From NCBI GenBank assembly GCA_018857735.1, contig JABMCL010002785.1, forward strand, positions 92,001-156,000: a stretch of 64,000 nt of DNA, read 5' to 3'. The DNA comes from Alviniconcha marisindica (Eukaryota; Mollusca; Gastropoda; Provannidae). Below the pieces are notes generated by a model. It had not been told where the DNA came from and searched no databases. It was given only the letters and a program-made list of their open reading frames with translations. Positions 47,505 through 59,942 of the stretch are shown one piece after another (position 1 is the first letter of the stretch; each line of letters opens with the position of its first letter). A program made the position numbers and the translations under genes.

Positions 47505-47805
47505 ACAGAGTTCAGGGGCTGTGTGAAAGTCGAGGTGGCCGTCCTGGGCTTTCCGCCCTAATATACCGGTATATGCTGTCATACCTGTATGCAGGTACAT
47601 ACCGGTACATGCTGTCATACCTGTATACAGGTACACACCGGTACACGCTGTCATACCTGTATACAGGTACATACCGGTACGCACTGTCATACCCGTATAC
47701 AGGTACATACCGGTACACTGTCATACCGGTTTCTGTGGACGTAAAGCAACATTGAGCCATGGTCACAGTTTGTCCCTAGTATGTCAACCAGTCACTTTAG
47801 CCGGT
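47505..47805 (+). mobile_element. SINE-like element B, copy 3, interrupted by satellite
   Basis: Left part GAGGTGGCCGTCCTGGGCTT and right part GGTTTCTGTGGACGTAAAGC with GGTCACAGTTTGTCCCTAGT. The two are separated by the inverted 36-bp satellite (47565-47730). Confidence 0.7.
47565..47730. repeat. 36-bp palindromic satellite, inverted copy, about 4.5 units
   Basis: TATACAGGTACATACCGGTA and TGCTGTCATACCTG, reverse complement of the 45910-46345 array, lying inside a SINE-like element. Confidence 0.93.
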
Positions 47806-47875
47806 CAAATACACGGCTATCCATATTACTATCAGAGCTGTACTAGCAAACACCCAGCTCCTTTCCCTGCATAAA

Positions 47876-47876
47876 G

Positions 47877-47957
<81 letters not shown>

Positions 47958-47990
47958 GCACGCACGCACACACACACACACACACACAAT
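47876..47990. repeat. CA microsatellite with CACG
   Basis: (CA)n with CGCACGCACG interruptions. Confidence 0.95.
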
Positions 47991-47999
47991 GTGCTGCGT

Positions 48000-49430
48000 T
48001 TTTTCCCCTTCTTCTCTTTTCTCTCGTTTCTTTTTTTGTTTTTTTATTTTGAGAACCGGTCCAACAAAATAACAACAGGTACGTCTGACCGACTGCTGAT
48101 TTTTACCCCAGTAATATGCTGATCTTAACCGGTAAAATACCGGAAATTATGGGTAAACGCGAACCCTGCAGTTGCATCCTATTTTCGACAGTTACAGGGC
48201 CGTTTTCTGGGAGCGCGTGCCGGGTACAGAGCACGGTGTCATGTGAGGAATGCCGTTCGTCTGGTCGGGGTACTGCGTGGGCCCACGGCGGGGACCGCAC
48301 CGCCTGTATTCCCAACGACACAGATGCGCGCCCTTGCTAACACTGCCCACGTCCTAGCCGACAATCCTCAACAGCGGGGGGCACACCCTGACACCGCTGT
48401 CTGGCCGGATTTAAAATTTAAAAAAAAGCACGAAAAGAAAAGAAAAGAATAGGTGTGTCAAAACCGGTCGTATCGAAAACCTTGAAGCGCGCTGTTGCTG
48501 CTGGCTAATTACAACTTGTTAAAGGTGTGAGTTTACTAAGCACAAAATGCAAATATTGAAACAGGTTCAGGTAGAAAACGATACGTCTGGATGAATCGGG
48601 GTATGTGCATAACACTCATGTGCAAAAACGGCACAAAAAAAACGGGAGGGGGGGGGGGGGGGGGGGGGGGGCGTGGGTAGGCATTGCAGACCGATGCTTA
48701 TGCGTAGACCAAAGCACCACAGGTTGAAAACTGTCCTTCAGTTTTCCTCTCCGGAGACCACTTAAAAACAATTTAAAATAAATAAATTAACCGATCTTCT
48801 CAAACCAAAACAACAACAACGGGACAGTTTAAAATCTTCATTCTTCTTCGTTCAACTAGTACCCCCCCGGTAAAGATGGCTGGTGATGATTATTCATTTT
48901 ATAATGCCCCATCAACCTGCATAGGTCGTAGGTATCAGGGCGAAAGGGTCGACCGCCGACGGGTTCAATCCCACAGACACGCTGGATCACAACTTGGCAC
49001 GTAAAAGTGACGTATGAATGTGACGTGTGTCAGCAATACCTTGCCCACAGCGTGTTCGACACACGTCAAGCGTGGGAGGATTTGAATGATCCATTCATTA
49101 CCTGCCTCTCAAATCAGTCCAGCTCGCTAACGGTGCACGCCGTGAGTAAGGTCTTTTGAACCGGGAATCTGCCGAACCCTGTTTGAGCCCCAACTTTAAA
49201 GTTACAGGGGAACCGAGCCGACGAAGAATCAGTCACGACCCTATCGCTAGGAACGGGGGGAAATGAATATATATATATATATATAATGTGTACATAGTTC
49301 TTGTTCCGACTGTTAAACATTTGAAAATGGAAAGTGGCAAAAACACGACCGTGAACACTGCTGTTTTGTGGCCAGCAGCCCGCATCACTTATCAGTGACG
49401 TCATAAACAAGGAGGGCACGTGTTGTTGTT
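48000..49430. other. No gene seen
   Basis: Unique-looking sequence with a G tract (48645-48670) and (TA)n at 49267-49285. The segment 48890-49060 has GGTTCAATCCCACAGAC and may be a decayed SINE. Confidence 0.5.
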
Positions 49431-49435
49431 GAAGT

Positions 49436-49746
49436 GTTGCTTTACGTCCACAGAAACCGTAGGCTTATTGGGGACGGGGAGAAGGGGGGGGGGGGGGGGG
49501 GGGGTATGGAGGTGGGGAAGAGGAGATTATATACTTTGTACACTGTCACCACCAGAATGATTCCTGCATTAAGATGGGCAGCGATGAGAGCCATTTTAAT
49601 GTTTCAGTAGGAAGTGATGGACAAAGTCACAGACAGTGTCCACAAACCACGGCCTTTTTGAAGAGAAAGGAGAGCCGAAGCGGTATCGAACCGAGGTCCT
49701 TCCGCTTACCAGCCTAACGCCTTACCGCTAGGCCAAACCAGCTCAC
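49436..49746 (-). mobile_element. tRNA-derived SINE, family A, most complete minus copy
   Basis: 3' end GCTTTACGTCCACAGAAACC, G tract (49486-49504), body CACTGTCACCACCAGAATGA, and reversed tRNA-like head with B box CGGTATCGAACCGAGGTCC and A box CGCTAGGCCAAACCAGCTC. Confidence 0.8.
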
Positions 49747-49759
49747 TAGAGGGCATGTG

Positions 49760-51230
49760 TGGCCAAAGTATCAATTTATACGTCACAAGCCAACGTTTTT
49801 CTGCCCTGCGGCACCATGAGCAGCAAACTGGATGCAAAGAAGTCCTTTTGTTGTCTTAACATTGACGGAAGAGCCAAACGATGCATGGCTTATACGTATA
49901 GTACGACTGGAAATGTTTTGTACAATTTGTATTCTCCGTCGTGAGGCCAGCTTAGGTGTTCGGTTCGGTTTGACGAGAAACATCAGATCAGCAGTCTTTT
50001 GTGGCGAGTTCCTAACAGTGATACAGTACCTGCAGCTGTTCCAATCTGAGGACCCAACCGACAATGGTGTGGACGAAACAGACCTCTACAGTGCCATTCT
50101 ACTCAGCTTCACGAAACAAAACCCGATGAATATTTTCTTCATTTCTACATCTGATTATTTCAGACCGAAATACGCTTGAGCACTTTATCAATCACCGTCA
50201 GTAATTAATTATGAATCAATGGAAGAAAAAAAAAGCTTTCTGTTCCATACTGCTGGGAGGAAAAAAAATCGATTCACATTGATCGCCGTCTGTAATTAAT
50301 TATGAATCGGTAGAAATCAAAAGAATGCCTTCTCTTCCATACCACTGGGAGGGAACAATTTGTAATCGCGTTGACACCTCCTTCTCCCTGCTTCTATGCT
50401 GCTTTTTGTAAATATTGTTTCCTTCAGTTTCTGCCCGTGTGACAAAAAAAGTGAGAAGGGCCCCACAAAAAGGTGGCGGCCCGTTGGGACTGTGTCCACC
50501 ACTCTTGTGGCCGGTGCAGACAGCAGACGGAGCCCAGCCAACAGCAGCAGCGACCTGCCTTCAGCCGTCAACAGAGGCACGCTCCTGCACACGCGCTGCC
50601 CGTGTTGACTGCAGGATTGGTGTGTACTGTAACGGGGCATGGTCAACACTGACAACCAGGTGTGCGGATACATTAAAGCGTCCAGGAATTGACTGCCTCC
50701 TCCCCCACCCCACCCCACCCCATCTCAAAGAAAATGGGGTGAAGACAAAACCAAAAAACTAAAAAGAAGGAGAAGAAAGAAAACATAGAAGAAGAAAACG
50801 AAAGAAAAGGAGTCTGAGTTTGCGGGATGGAGACGAGAGCAGAACTTGAGAGTTATTCGGGAAAAGTTGAGTACCTCCCTTTTCCCCCCCAACCCATTCT
50901 GACATTGAACCAAGTTGGTGAACACACACACACACACACACACAGAGTCATTACAGACCTCTACAATCCAAGGGACACAGGGACAAAGAGGTAATTTAGA
51001 ATCCAAATGCGATACAATCATGCAGTCTTACTTCTCGTTCAGCAGTACATGTCTGATACAAAGGCAGGCGAGAGCCAAATGCTTTTCCATTTCATGTCAA
51101 CCCCCCACCGTTCTTTTCAACCAGCCACTGCCACCCTACTGACAGGATTCGCAATGCAGTCTGCCGCATTATGATACACGCTAAGTTGTGCCACGCTTTC
51201 CCGTTCACAGCAAGTGCTCCGAGTTTGACA
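49760..51230. other. No gene seen
   Basis: Unique-looking sequence. Two diverged copies of TAATTAATTATGAATC with CTTCCATAC lie at 50200-50345. Frames up to 130 codons lack motifs and splice patterns. Confidence 0.5.
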
Positions 51231-51231
51231 C

Positions 51232-51232
<1 letters not shown>

Positions 51233-51307
<75 letters not shown>

Positions 51308-51325
51308 TGTGTGTGTGTGTGTGCA
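51233..51325. repeat. GT/GC microsatellite
   Basis: (GT)n, (GCGT)n, (GT)n. Confidence 0.95.
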
Positions 51326-51519
51326 TGGTTGACAAGTCACGACTGCACACACCAAGGCAGTGACAGGGCTGCCTTCTTTCTCACACCCGTCTTCCACGAA
51401 AGGTCAGAGACTCGAATTACTAGTGTCTCTGGTAGTAATAGCTGACGTCAGTTTGTTCCTGATCTCCCACCAGCAGGACACGGCGCCACGTAACTCCTGG
51501 CTCACTTACTTCAAAGCAA

Positions 51520-51806
51520 TGAGCCGGTTTGGCCAAGCGGTAAGCAGAGGGACATCGGTTCCAATCCGCTTCGGCTCTCCTTTCTCTTCAAAAGTTGTGG
51601 TCTGTGGGCACTGCCTTGTGACTTTGTCCCTCACAGTAATGAAACATTAAAATGGCTCTCATCGTTGCCCACCTTAATGCATTCTGGTGGTGACAGTGTA
51701 GCAATAGGTATATAATCTCCCTCTTCCCCCCCACTTCCATTCCCCCCCCCCCCCCCCCGTCCGTAATAAGCCTTATGGTTTCTGTGGACGTTAAGCACCA
51801 TGTTTA
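51520..51806 (+). mobile_element. tRNA-derived SINE, family A, plus copy
   Basis: Head GCCGGTTTGGCCAAGCGGTA (A box) and GGTTCCAATCC (B box), then CTTCGGCTCTCCTTTCTCTT, body and 3' end TTATGGTTTCTGTGGACGTT. Full-length by comparison with 49436. Confidence 0.82.
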
Positions 51807-52084
51807 CTTTACTTCAAAGCATTCAGGATTCTCGGCCATGTCCCTTTAGGTGACAGTGGCAACAGCGTTAAGCTGTCTTCACAGCAATGTCAGTCATCCC
51901 ACCGGGGCCATACAGTTGTTGTACTGTATACATCGCATTGATACGACTTTCATGAGGACATTATGTGCTGTCAGCATTGATATAAGGACATTAGGAATAA
52001 CACTGACAGGCATACAGTCACTCTTAAAAACCCCATCCTACCCTTCCGTGGTTCTAAGTACGGCAGAGTAATAACGTCTTTCAA

Positions 52085-52230
52085 AAGAACCAACACACAA
52101 GGGAGTTAACCCGCAGTGCTCGAAATACGTAATACAAGTACAACAAAGACCCGAGTTGCCTACCGTAACTCTCACCTGGCATGCGTGTAAATACAAGGTG
52201 CATAAACTTCACCAGAGGTACACCCTCAAG
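52085..52230. mobile_element. Dispersed repeat D, copy 2
   Basis: Matches 11015-11155: AAGGGAGTTAACCCGCAGTG and CTCTCACCTGGCATGCGTGT, AAATACAAGGTGCATAAACT. Confidence 0.6.
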
Positions 52231-52678
52231 CCTTTGAAAAGAATCCCACTTAAATAGTTATATTTTGCTTTGCCGTTTTTACACAACCTTGAATTGTGTA
52301 TAAGTAATCATATTCGAGTGTGTATGTGCCTGTGCGTGCGTGCGTGCGTGTGTGTGTTTGTAGGAGAGGTAGGTTTGTAGGTGGGGGGGTAAACGACAAA
52401 ATACCCCCACCACCCTTCCTGTGTTGTGTGCCCAATGATATATCCACAATATGCTCACTTTTTACAGTTGGTCTGGTTATCAGTGTACTACTGCACCAGC
52501 ACACAAGTTTACAGAGATCAGTGACCAGAGTACGGTAAAAATATAGGAGTCACAAACATTCAGTCAAGTTCTGAAACTTTGCAGTGACCTTGACCATAGT
52601 AATCAAATCTTTTACAAAACACTATGGATATGATTAAATTTAAAGTACCATCGAAGTTTGATTGCAAAAGGATCAAGT

Positions 52679-52712
52679 GGTTGAAGTCTCGGACGGCGTC
52701 CTGGTAGTTGCC
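52679..52712 (-). pseudogene. 34-nt fragment of the secreted-protein gene
   Basis: Identical at 33 of 34 positions to 61131-61164 in exon 2 of the secreted-protein gene, encoding GNYQDAVRDFN. Flanks differ completely and include TGTGACCTTGACCTTGAAG on the right. It is a captured or duplicated scrap, not a gene. Confidence 0.6.
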
Positions 52713-52867
52713 AGCAAAAATATCCTTGAAAAATCTTATTTTGATTGTACTATGAGCCCTAATTGTGACCTTGACCTTGAAGATAGCAAACCAGTTTGTT
52801 AGCATTGGGATTAAATTATACCAAAAGCAAAGCAGAAGGGTAGGGATGATCATTATTAATGCATAGT

Positions 52868-52891
52868 TTATATATATATATATATATATAG
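52868..52891. repeat. TA microsatellite
   Basis: (TA)n, about 22 bp. Confidence 0.9.
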
Positions 52892-53004
52892 ATACACATC
52901 TGTTTACAAATTTACTGTACACGAAGCTACTTTAAGTCAAGTGAGATGAGTATTTCACAAACATTAGCAAACAGCATTGCTAAATTCTTTCCTTTGTTGA
53001 CAGA

Positions 53005-53160
53005 AAAAGAGCAGTTAGTCTGACTTGGAGAACCACTGCCAACCTGAGTTCACGGAAATGAGAAAATGGCACACAACGCAAAAGAGCAGTTAGTCTGACT
53101 TGCAGAACCACTGCCAACCCGAGTTCACGGAAAAGAGAAAATGGCACGCAACGCTCAGCG
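53005..53160. repeat. Duplicated ~80-bp segment
   Basis: AAAAGAGCAGTTAGTCTGAC with AGAACCACTGCCAAC occurs twice in tandem. Confidence 0.8.
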
Positions 53161-53589
53161 ACAAAGGAGCCTAATTTATTAGTTCAAACTCCAGTCCTTT
53201 GTGCAAGCATCATCTTTCCTTTCTGTGATGCTATCCAGAGTTTCAAGGTCTGATAAGCAGGAGACAGATCCCACGTATTCCCTGCCTCATCTGCAGGAGC
53301 AGTAAACTTTTTCTCCACACCGAATCAGCATAACTGACTAACCATAGCATGGAGTCCTGCCACATGACACACACAAGCATGCATCAGCCTGGCACCAAAC
53401 CTCATGGCAGATGCTGTCACTCTTGGTATCCATTTGTTTTTGTGACTTCACTCTTCAGTCACAGTACTGTTGACCCGTTTAAAAACAAAAACAACAAAAA
53501 ACTTCACTGCATTCTTTTCTTGCCTTGGACATGTCACAACACATCGACACCAGCAAGAAAAAGGTCACATTAAAATGTTGTGTGCTGCA

Positions 53590-53900
53590 TAGTCATGTGG
53601 GGATTATTTTCTGCAATGATGATGATATAAGCTCCTTGCATATTAGCATCTATCTACTCTCCATTATTAGAGATAAATCCTCTGAAGATGGTATGTAGCT
53701 GCCCTTGTGGTGGTGGAATTTGAAGAAAAAAAAGGTCATACCCTTGTCAGCAAGATACTGCGCTATAGAAATGAATGATATGATTTATTCTTGGTTGGTT
53801 TTGTTGTTGTTGTTGTTTGTTATTGCTTTTATGTGCAAGTTGACACTGTAATTTCCCATAATGGGATGCATAAAGTATTTTGTATTCTTATTATTACACA
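53590..53900 (+). mobile_element. Possible LINE 3' tail
   Basis: Ends TGTAATTTCCCATAATGGGA then TGCATAAAGTATTTTGTATT and CTTATTATTAC, a typical non-LTR 3' end. No coding part seen. Confidence 0.4.
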
Positions 53901-54184
53901 CAATCCCCTCACCCCATGGAATCCAATGTAGCCAAGTGCATTGTGTTCTCCGGGCCCTTGACCTTTTAACCTTTCTCTTTTTTTGATTGAGTGAAAGTTT
54001 TATGGCCCTAACTTACAAAATGTCAAAACTCGCACACTTGGCCTGCCTCTCCCCCAGTGTCCCTGCAGAAGCAGGTCGTTTCCGAGCTGCTGTCTGGGCA
54101 CCCATGTGTCTGATTCAGGGGACAGCCTACACTGCTTCCTGGTTGGTGTAAATAAAAGTTATAGCTACCTCTGCTTTCTTCTTT

Positions 54185-54245
54185 CTTGGTGCTTTACGTC
54201 CACGGAGGCGAGATGGCCTATTAGGGACGGGGACAGAGTGGGAAG
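54185..54245 (-). mobile_element. SINE family A 3' end fragment
   Basis: GTGCTTTACGTCCACGGAGG then GGCCTATTAGGGACGGGG. Confidence 0.55.
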
Positions 54246-54777
54246 GGGACGACAGAGTGAAGGCTCGACCGCAGAAACCGCCTGAAAAAGACAGGAGAGA
54301 CCGTGGACCGCCGCCAGAACAATGGAAGTGTTAAGGCGGTGTCCCCTCGCCATTGCCCAGCGACTTGTGCACGGCGCAATTGCTGTTTCAACTGCTGTGC
54401 TTGGCCAGAGTCACAAAGACAATGTCCGTTGCACCGCTGTTGACGAACAACTTGGACAACTCAAGCAAAGGAAGTCCAGCTTTTTTAGCCCAGCTCCACC
54501 TCGCTACTCATGATCTCTTCTGGGCTAAGTTGAGGGTCCAGCTCCACCTCCCTCCTCTAAGATCTCTTGATCTCGCCTGGAACCCCTTGAGCAACCTCAG
54601 TCTTGTGACTCTTCATTTATACTTCCAACCTGCCTCCCTTCCCTCACTCCCCACCCCACTTCCCTACACTTAGTACACATAAACAGGTGTCAATGTACAA
54701 CTGTGTTTAGCTGGGGAAATTTACAAGTACATGCATGCAGCAACAACCTAATGAAAGCAGCAAGTGTTACTGTGGCG

Positions 54778-54909
54778 TTATGTTTTGAAGGCCTTCTGGG
54801 TCTCACCACCGGACAGAGGCGCACTATGATGGTCAGCAGGTGAGGAGACTTGAGCGCCATCCTCATCAAAGCGCATGGGGGTGGTGAACACGGGTCCTTC
54901 AAGAGCAAG
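54778..54909 (-). CDS. Possible last exon of a very small gene
   Basis: Acceptor GTCCATCAG, then LALEGPVFTTPMRFDEDGAQ and on to QKAFKT and TAA: 43 codons. Joined to the exon at 57258 it gives a 53-residue acidic protein with a basic N-terminus. I do not recognise the family. Composition and frame look coding, but an alternative second exon at 56469-56606 also joins in phase, so the structure is unsettled. Confidence 0.4.
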   Translation of the reverse strand, partial: LALEGPVFTTPMRFDEDGAQVSSPADHHSAPLSGGETQKAFKT

Positions 54910-55050
54910 CTGATGGACAAAAACAGTGTTGTTACAGTTGTAAGTTTTCAGCTGCTCATATTCAAAATCAGACAATCTATGATACTATCTATATTTGGTA
55001 TCAAAAATACATGTCACAAGTGACTGTAAAATACTTTGGCTTTGCTTTAA

Positions 55051-55054
<4 letters not shown>

Positions 55055-55107
<53 letters not shown>

Positions 55108-55185
55108 CTAGCAGTAGCACTGTGGCAGCATATGATTTTTTTCAGTCTCTCTCACACACATGCACATGTATGCATATAGACTGTC

Positions 55186-55221
<36 letters not shown>

Positions 55222-55290
55222 AGCAGCATAGGATTTTCTCAGTCTGTCTCACACACATGCACATGTATGCATAGAGACTGTCATAACATA
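55055..55290. repeat. CA microsatellites inside a ~150-bp duplication
   Basis: Two (CA)n blocks, each followed by GCTAGCAG, GGATTTT/TGATTTT, CAGTCT and ACACACATGCACATGTATGC. Confidence 0.85.
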
Positions 55291-55329
55291 TTATGCTACT
55301 TACTAGTGACAGAGATAACTCTTTAGAGA

Positions 55330-56405
55330 GAGAGAAGGGAGAAGGGGAAATGGAGGGAGGGAGAGAATTACATTTAGAGTTCATATTATGGTATAAATTG
55401 TATACATGTACATGATGCAGACATATGCATGTGCATAGTAATTAGTAATAGTATGTATTGTATTTGTATGTGTGCATGCATGCCTTATTGCATGTCTGCA
55501 CATGTTTACATTCTCAAGGCCCATGGCATTGCAATTACTCAACCAAGTCTAATTCTGGTAAAATAATATCATACCTGTCAACCCATACAGTTTACTGGTA
55601 CAAAATACTTTTTCTTTAAATTATTGGGGGGTGGGGGGAGGGGGGGGGGGCATATAGGAAAATGGATACAGGAAAACATAATTTTCATGAGATTTTGCTG
55701 TTGTTTTAGACTCAGCAAAAAGACTGAAAAACTGTTGAACGAGCAGTCAACACACACCATCGCCAAATGCACACAGACTGGCCTAGTGCAATAGGCTAAG
55801 AAATCTCATTGGAAGTGAGATTTGAAGTCGTGCATGCATATTTAGAACAACATTGCTTCTTCCTTCTAGTTCTACTGTCACATGTACCGGTTGGAATTAA
55901 AAATGCCGCTGCTGCCAGTGAAAAAACAAAAGACCCTGGCCTGCATAAAGGAAATACAGGTTCATAAACACTGGACTTTGGTTTACTCCCAAACGGGGTT
56001 GACAGCTATGTAATATTCAAATCATCACAAAACTGACACTGAGTTGCTAATGACAAAAACATTATAAAATGTAAAAGCATGGTGTTCAGCACTAAGAAAA
56101 AGGGAAAAATAACAAAAGTCTCCGCACACAAACTACCCTGGACCTGCTCCACTGACCAACCGATATACTGATGAATGCCAAGCTGTGTGAAAACCCATAA
56201 ATACTTCAACTAGTCCAGTAACAGTGAGTTTTGTAGTTAGCGGCTACTAGCTTCTTGGTTCTTAAATCAGGCATATTAAGTTCTTCTTCTGTATAGTGCT
56301 CAGCTTCAAGGTTTTGAAGACAAACAGTAATACCTTTTGTGTAGTGTATGTTTGGTTATTTTTGTGTTTCCATAATCCACTAAACTCTGACATGGACTAC
56401 ATGAT
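55330..56405. other. No gene seen (intron of the small candidate gene)
   Basis: AT-rich unique-looking sequence with a G-rich tract at 55626-55650. No supported exon. Confidence 0.5.
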
Positions 56406-57228
56406 CTTAGTTTAATGTGTGATATTTTTGCATGCACATACATGTAGGAGTGATACTGATAGGGGACCTTACAGTCTCATCTGAAGGATTTTGTTTAGAT
56501 TCTGCAGAGTTTGACTCCAGAGAAATATTGCGTTGAGCGCAAAGCCTTGCACGCAAGTCATATTGGTCACCAATCCATCTGGTGACCACGTTTGATCATG
56601 TTTAACCTGGCGTTTGAGAGGGAATGTTCTAGCTCTGTTTTACCAGCTCTCTCCAAGAGTTCATTTTCAAACAATTAATGTCTTCAGTTATTTTCACTGC
56701 CACTGGCAATGGTTATGGTACTGGTGGCATGATAAAACTGCTTCAGTGGCACAGCTCCACACTATCTCCAGGTGCTTATTCATTACTCATGATACCCAAA
56801 ACAGATCTGATACTACTATTTACTGGTAATAGTGTTACCTTTTTCAACCAATGAAACCAATGAAACCCTAAATGTTTTCAGCCTGCTGGATGCTCCCTTT
56901 GGGGTTATTTCAGAGTTTCAGGTCAGCGCTTTTGAAAGATCTGGTTCTGGAGACTGTCTCCATGAAAACCAGAAATGACACCTTTACTTTGAAGAAGACC
57001 ATAAAGAACAAGCAGCAGTACAGCTGTACACAGACAACGTCCAGTTTCACCCCTTCAGCTAAAGTAATAATCTAATATTAATAATATTAAAATTGTAAAC
57101 ACTACAGCCTGTCACCTACCACAGGTCTGCATACTATAACTGTGTCAGTGTATGAAACCTGTGTCTGATTTTGATAATGATAATTTACAGTGTGAAATAA
57201 TGAAACATTTATATAATATATAAATTAC

Positions 57229-57258
57229 CTTGATTCGCTTAGCCTTTGGTGTATCCAT
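57229..57258 (-). CDS. Possible first exon of a very small gene
   Basis: ATG at 57258 gives MDTPKAKRIK then donor GTAATT, phase 0. The KAKRIK cluster resembles a nuclear localisation signal. It would join in phase to 54778-54909. Short, so weak on its own. Confidence 0.4.
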
Positions 57259-57299
57259 GATGTTATACAGCAACTGCAACTGAAAACATTCTGTCAACT

Positions 57300-58080
57300 T
57301 GAGAATACAGAAGATAACTAATTCGGATTTTCACGAGACAGAATATTTTAATAATTCGAAATGCCAGACAGTGTGACTTGTAGGTGACTGAGATTGCAAC
57401 ATTAAAGATCAACAACGGGTTAAAAAGCAACAACAACAAAGAAGCAATGAGAGTGAATAAAAAAGCCGGTCGCGTGCACAGAAGATAATGCAGCTAGACA
57501 GACTTCCAGTAAACAGGATAACCACGTCAACGCCATGAATGGCGTAGTAGTTAGTACTGCCCAGTAGTATGCCTAGTAAATTTTATTATTCATTATGACT
57601 AGACGACTCACTCAGTCACTGACTCCCGGAAGGTCTCAAAGTCAGTCATTTGAACCAAACGTTTACCTGAAGTGCAATGTCAGTTAGCAAGAAAATCACA
57701 CCAAAGACGACAACATTTCACGAAAGCAGAACACATTTAAAACCAATTCAACAAGGCGGCTTCAAATATCCGCTTAAGTTACTCAGAGACCAGCAGAGGA
57801 GAAGAAGACGAGAAGACACCTGTTCTGAAGATGACTGATGTACAATTTAAATTTCGCAGACTCTGCAAAGCAGTCGCAAGCCAAAGGGAGACCACTGTGA
57901 AACCCGTTTGTCATTTTTAAGAAAGTAACCCCCCTTCCTTCCACTGGCGACGACAGGCCTGTTGCACTGACTGAGCCTGTTGTCACAAAGGTGCCCAACA
58001 TCAAGGTGACAAAACGTGTCAGATTTGATGCACTATCTGCACGTTTTGTCACCACGGAATGTTTTGTCACCACGTGGCCG
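57300..58080. other. No gene seen
   Basis: May hold the promoter of the small minus-strand candidate at 57258. A G tract follows at 58096-58119. Confidence 0.4.
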
Positions 58081-58419
58081 AAAAGAGGTGTTAGGGGGGG
58101 GGGGGGGGGGGGGGGGGGGAGAGTCAGTGGAGGCACTGATATGCCTAACTGAAGTTGACATCATCTGTGGGTCAAACCAGACGGTCAAAAAATCCTGGGA
58201 CATTTTAAACGCCATTTTAGGTCTCAAATATCGTCAGAATCATCCACACAGGTTCATATCAAGCGAATAAACCCAAAGTTTGCAATAAAAAGTGTCTTTC
58301 GGCAGTGGTGCGCTTCTGACATTAATTTTGACCGTGATCTGGTCTCCGAGTAACTTGATCAGTCACGTGCAAGCTTCTCAGGTTCCGCAGTGCTGATAGT
58401 GTTGGCAAAATCTCTCTCT

Positions 58420-58611
58420 CTCTCTCTCCACACACACACACGCACACACACACACACCGTACACGACACACACACACACACTCGCACTGTGACACGCACG
58501 CCGCGCACACACGCACGCACGCACACGCACACACACACACACACACCGACACACACTACACACACACACACCGACACATACTACTACTACACACACACAC
58601 ACACACACACA

Positions 58612-58661
<50 letters not shown>

Positions 58662-58688
58662 ATACACACACACACACACACACTGACA

Positions 58689-58742
<54 letters not shown>
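58420..58742. repeat. CT then CA compound microsatellite, ~320 bp
   Basis: (CT)n then (CA)n with CGCACG and CTACTACTAC interruptions. Confidence 0.95.
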
Positions 58743-58743
<1 letters not shown>

Positions 58744-58744
58744 C

Positions 58745-59385
58745 TGACACTACTCAGTCATTACATATTACACATAGACACACCATTGTCATTCAAAATA
58801 AGCTTTATTTATAATCGTTTAACTCATCGAAAACGCCGGAAATCAAGCCTGCAGACACAAGTGTATATAATTATGGTTGTTTGTTGACTGCCAATAAGTT
58901 TTGTTTTTGTTTTGTTTTTAAAAATAAATTTCTGCTTATTGTTGCAACTTGCTGACACAAGTTTGTTAGCATGGTAATTATAAAATCAGTGTAATCAGTA
59001 TCATAATAATAATAATAATATCACTATGTAAAAAGACTTTAAATAAAATAAAATAAAAAGGGAAGAAGAAGAAGAACGGAAATCAGGCAAACCAACATCG
59101 TGAGATTCATTGCAAGTGGCATACATACATGTACCCGTGCAGTTGTTCAAGCAAAACAAAAGAGAACAAAATCTTGTTTGTTCTCGTGGGTGGGAAGGCT
59201 GGGGTGCCGCTAAGAAAAACGTCATTTAAATCAACGTGGATCTTTGTCATTGCTTGTTGTTTGGCATTGTTCACTTTGAACGCTGTGTTCTGGTCAGTTC
59301 GTGATTATTTCAACCAACACGAATGGAAAGCTTGAAGAAAACTGTATCTGATCAGTGTCGAGTCATCCCCGTCCTTTTGTTGATA
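58745..59385. other. No gene seen
   Basis: AT-rich unique-looking sequence with an AATAATAAT run near 59005 and AAATAAAATA near 59041. Confidence 0.5.
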
Positions 59386-59387
59386 GG

Positions 59388-59942
<555 letters not shown>

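Noticed and set aside
49783..50179. Frames of 93-115 codons on both strands
   Set aside because: Overlapping, no motif, no splice or signal features.
51520..51600. Functional tRNA gene
   Set aside because: tRNA-like, but followed directly by the SINE body shared with three other copies.
56407..56589. Minus frame with TRWIGDQYDLRARLCAQ as an exon
   Set aside because: Looks coding but its frame does not join in phase to either neighbouring candidate exon; left as unresolved.
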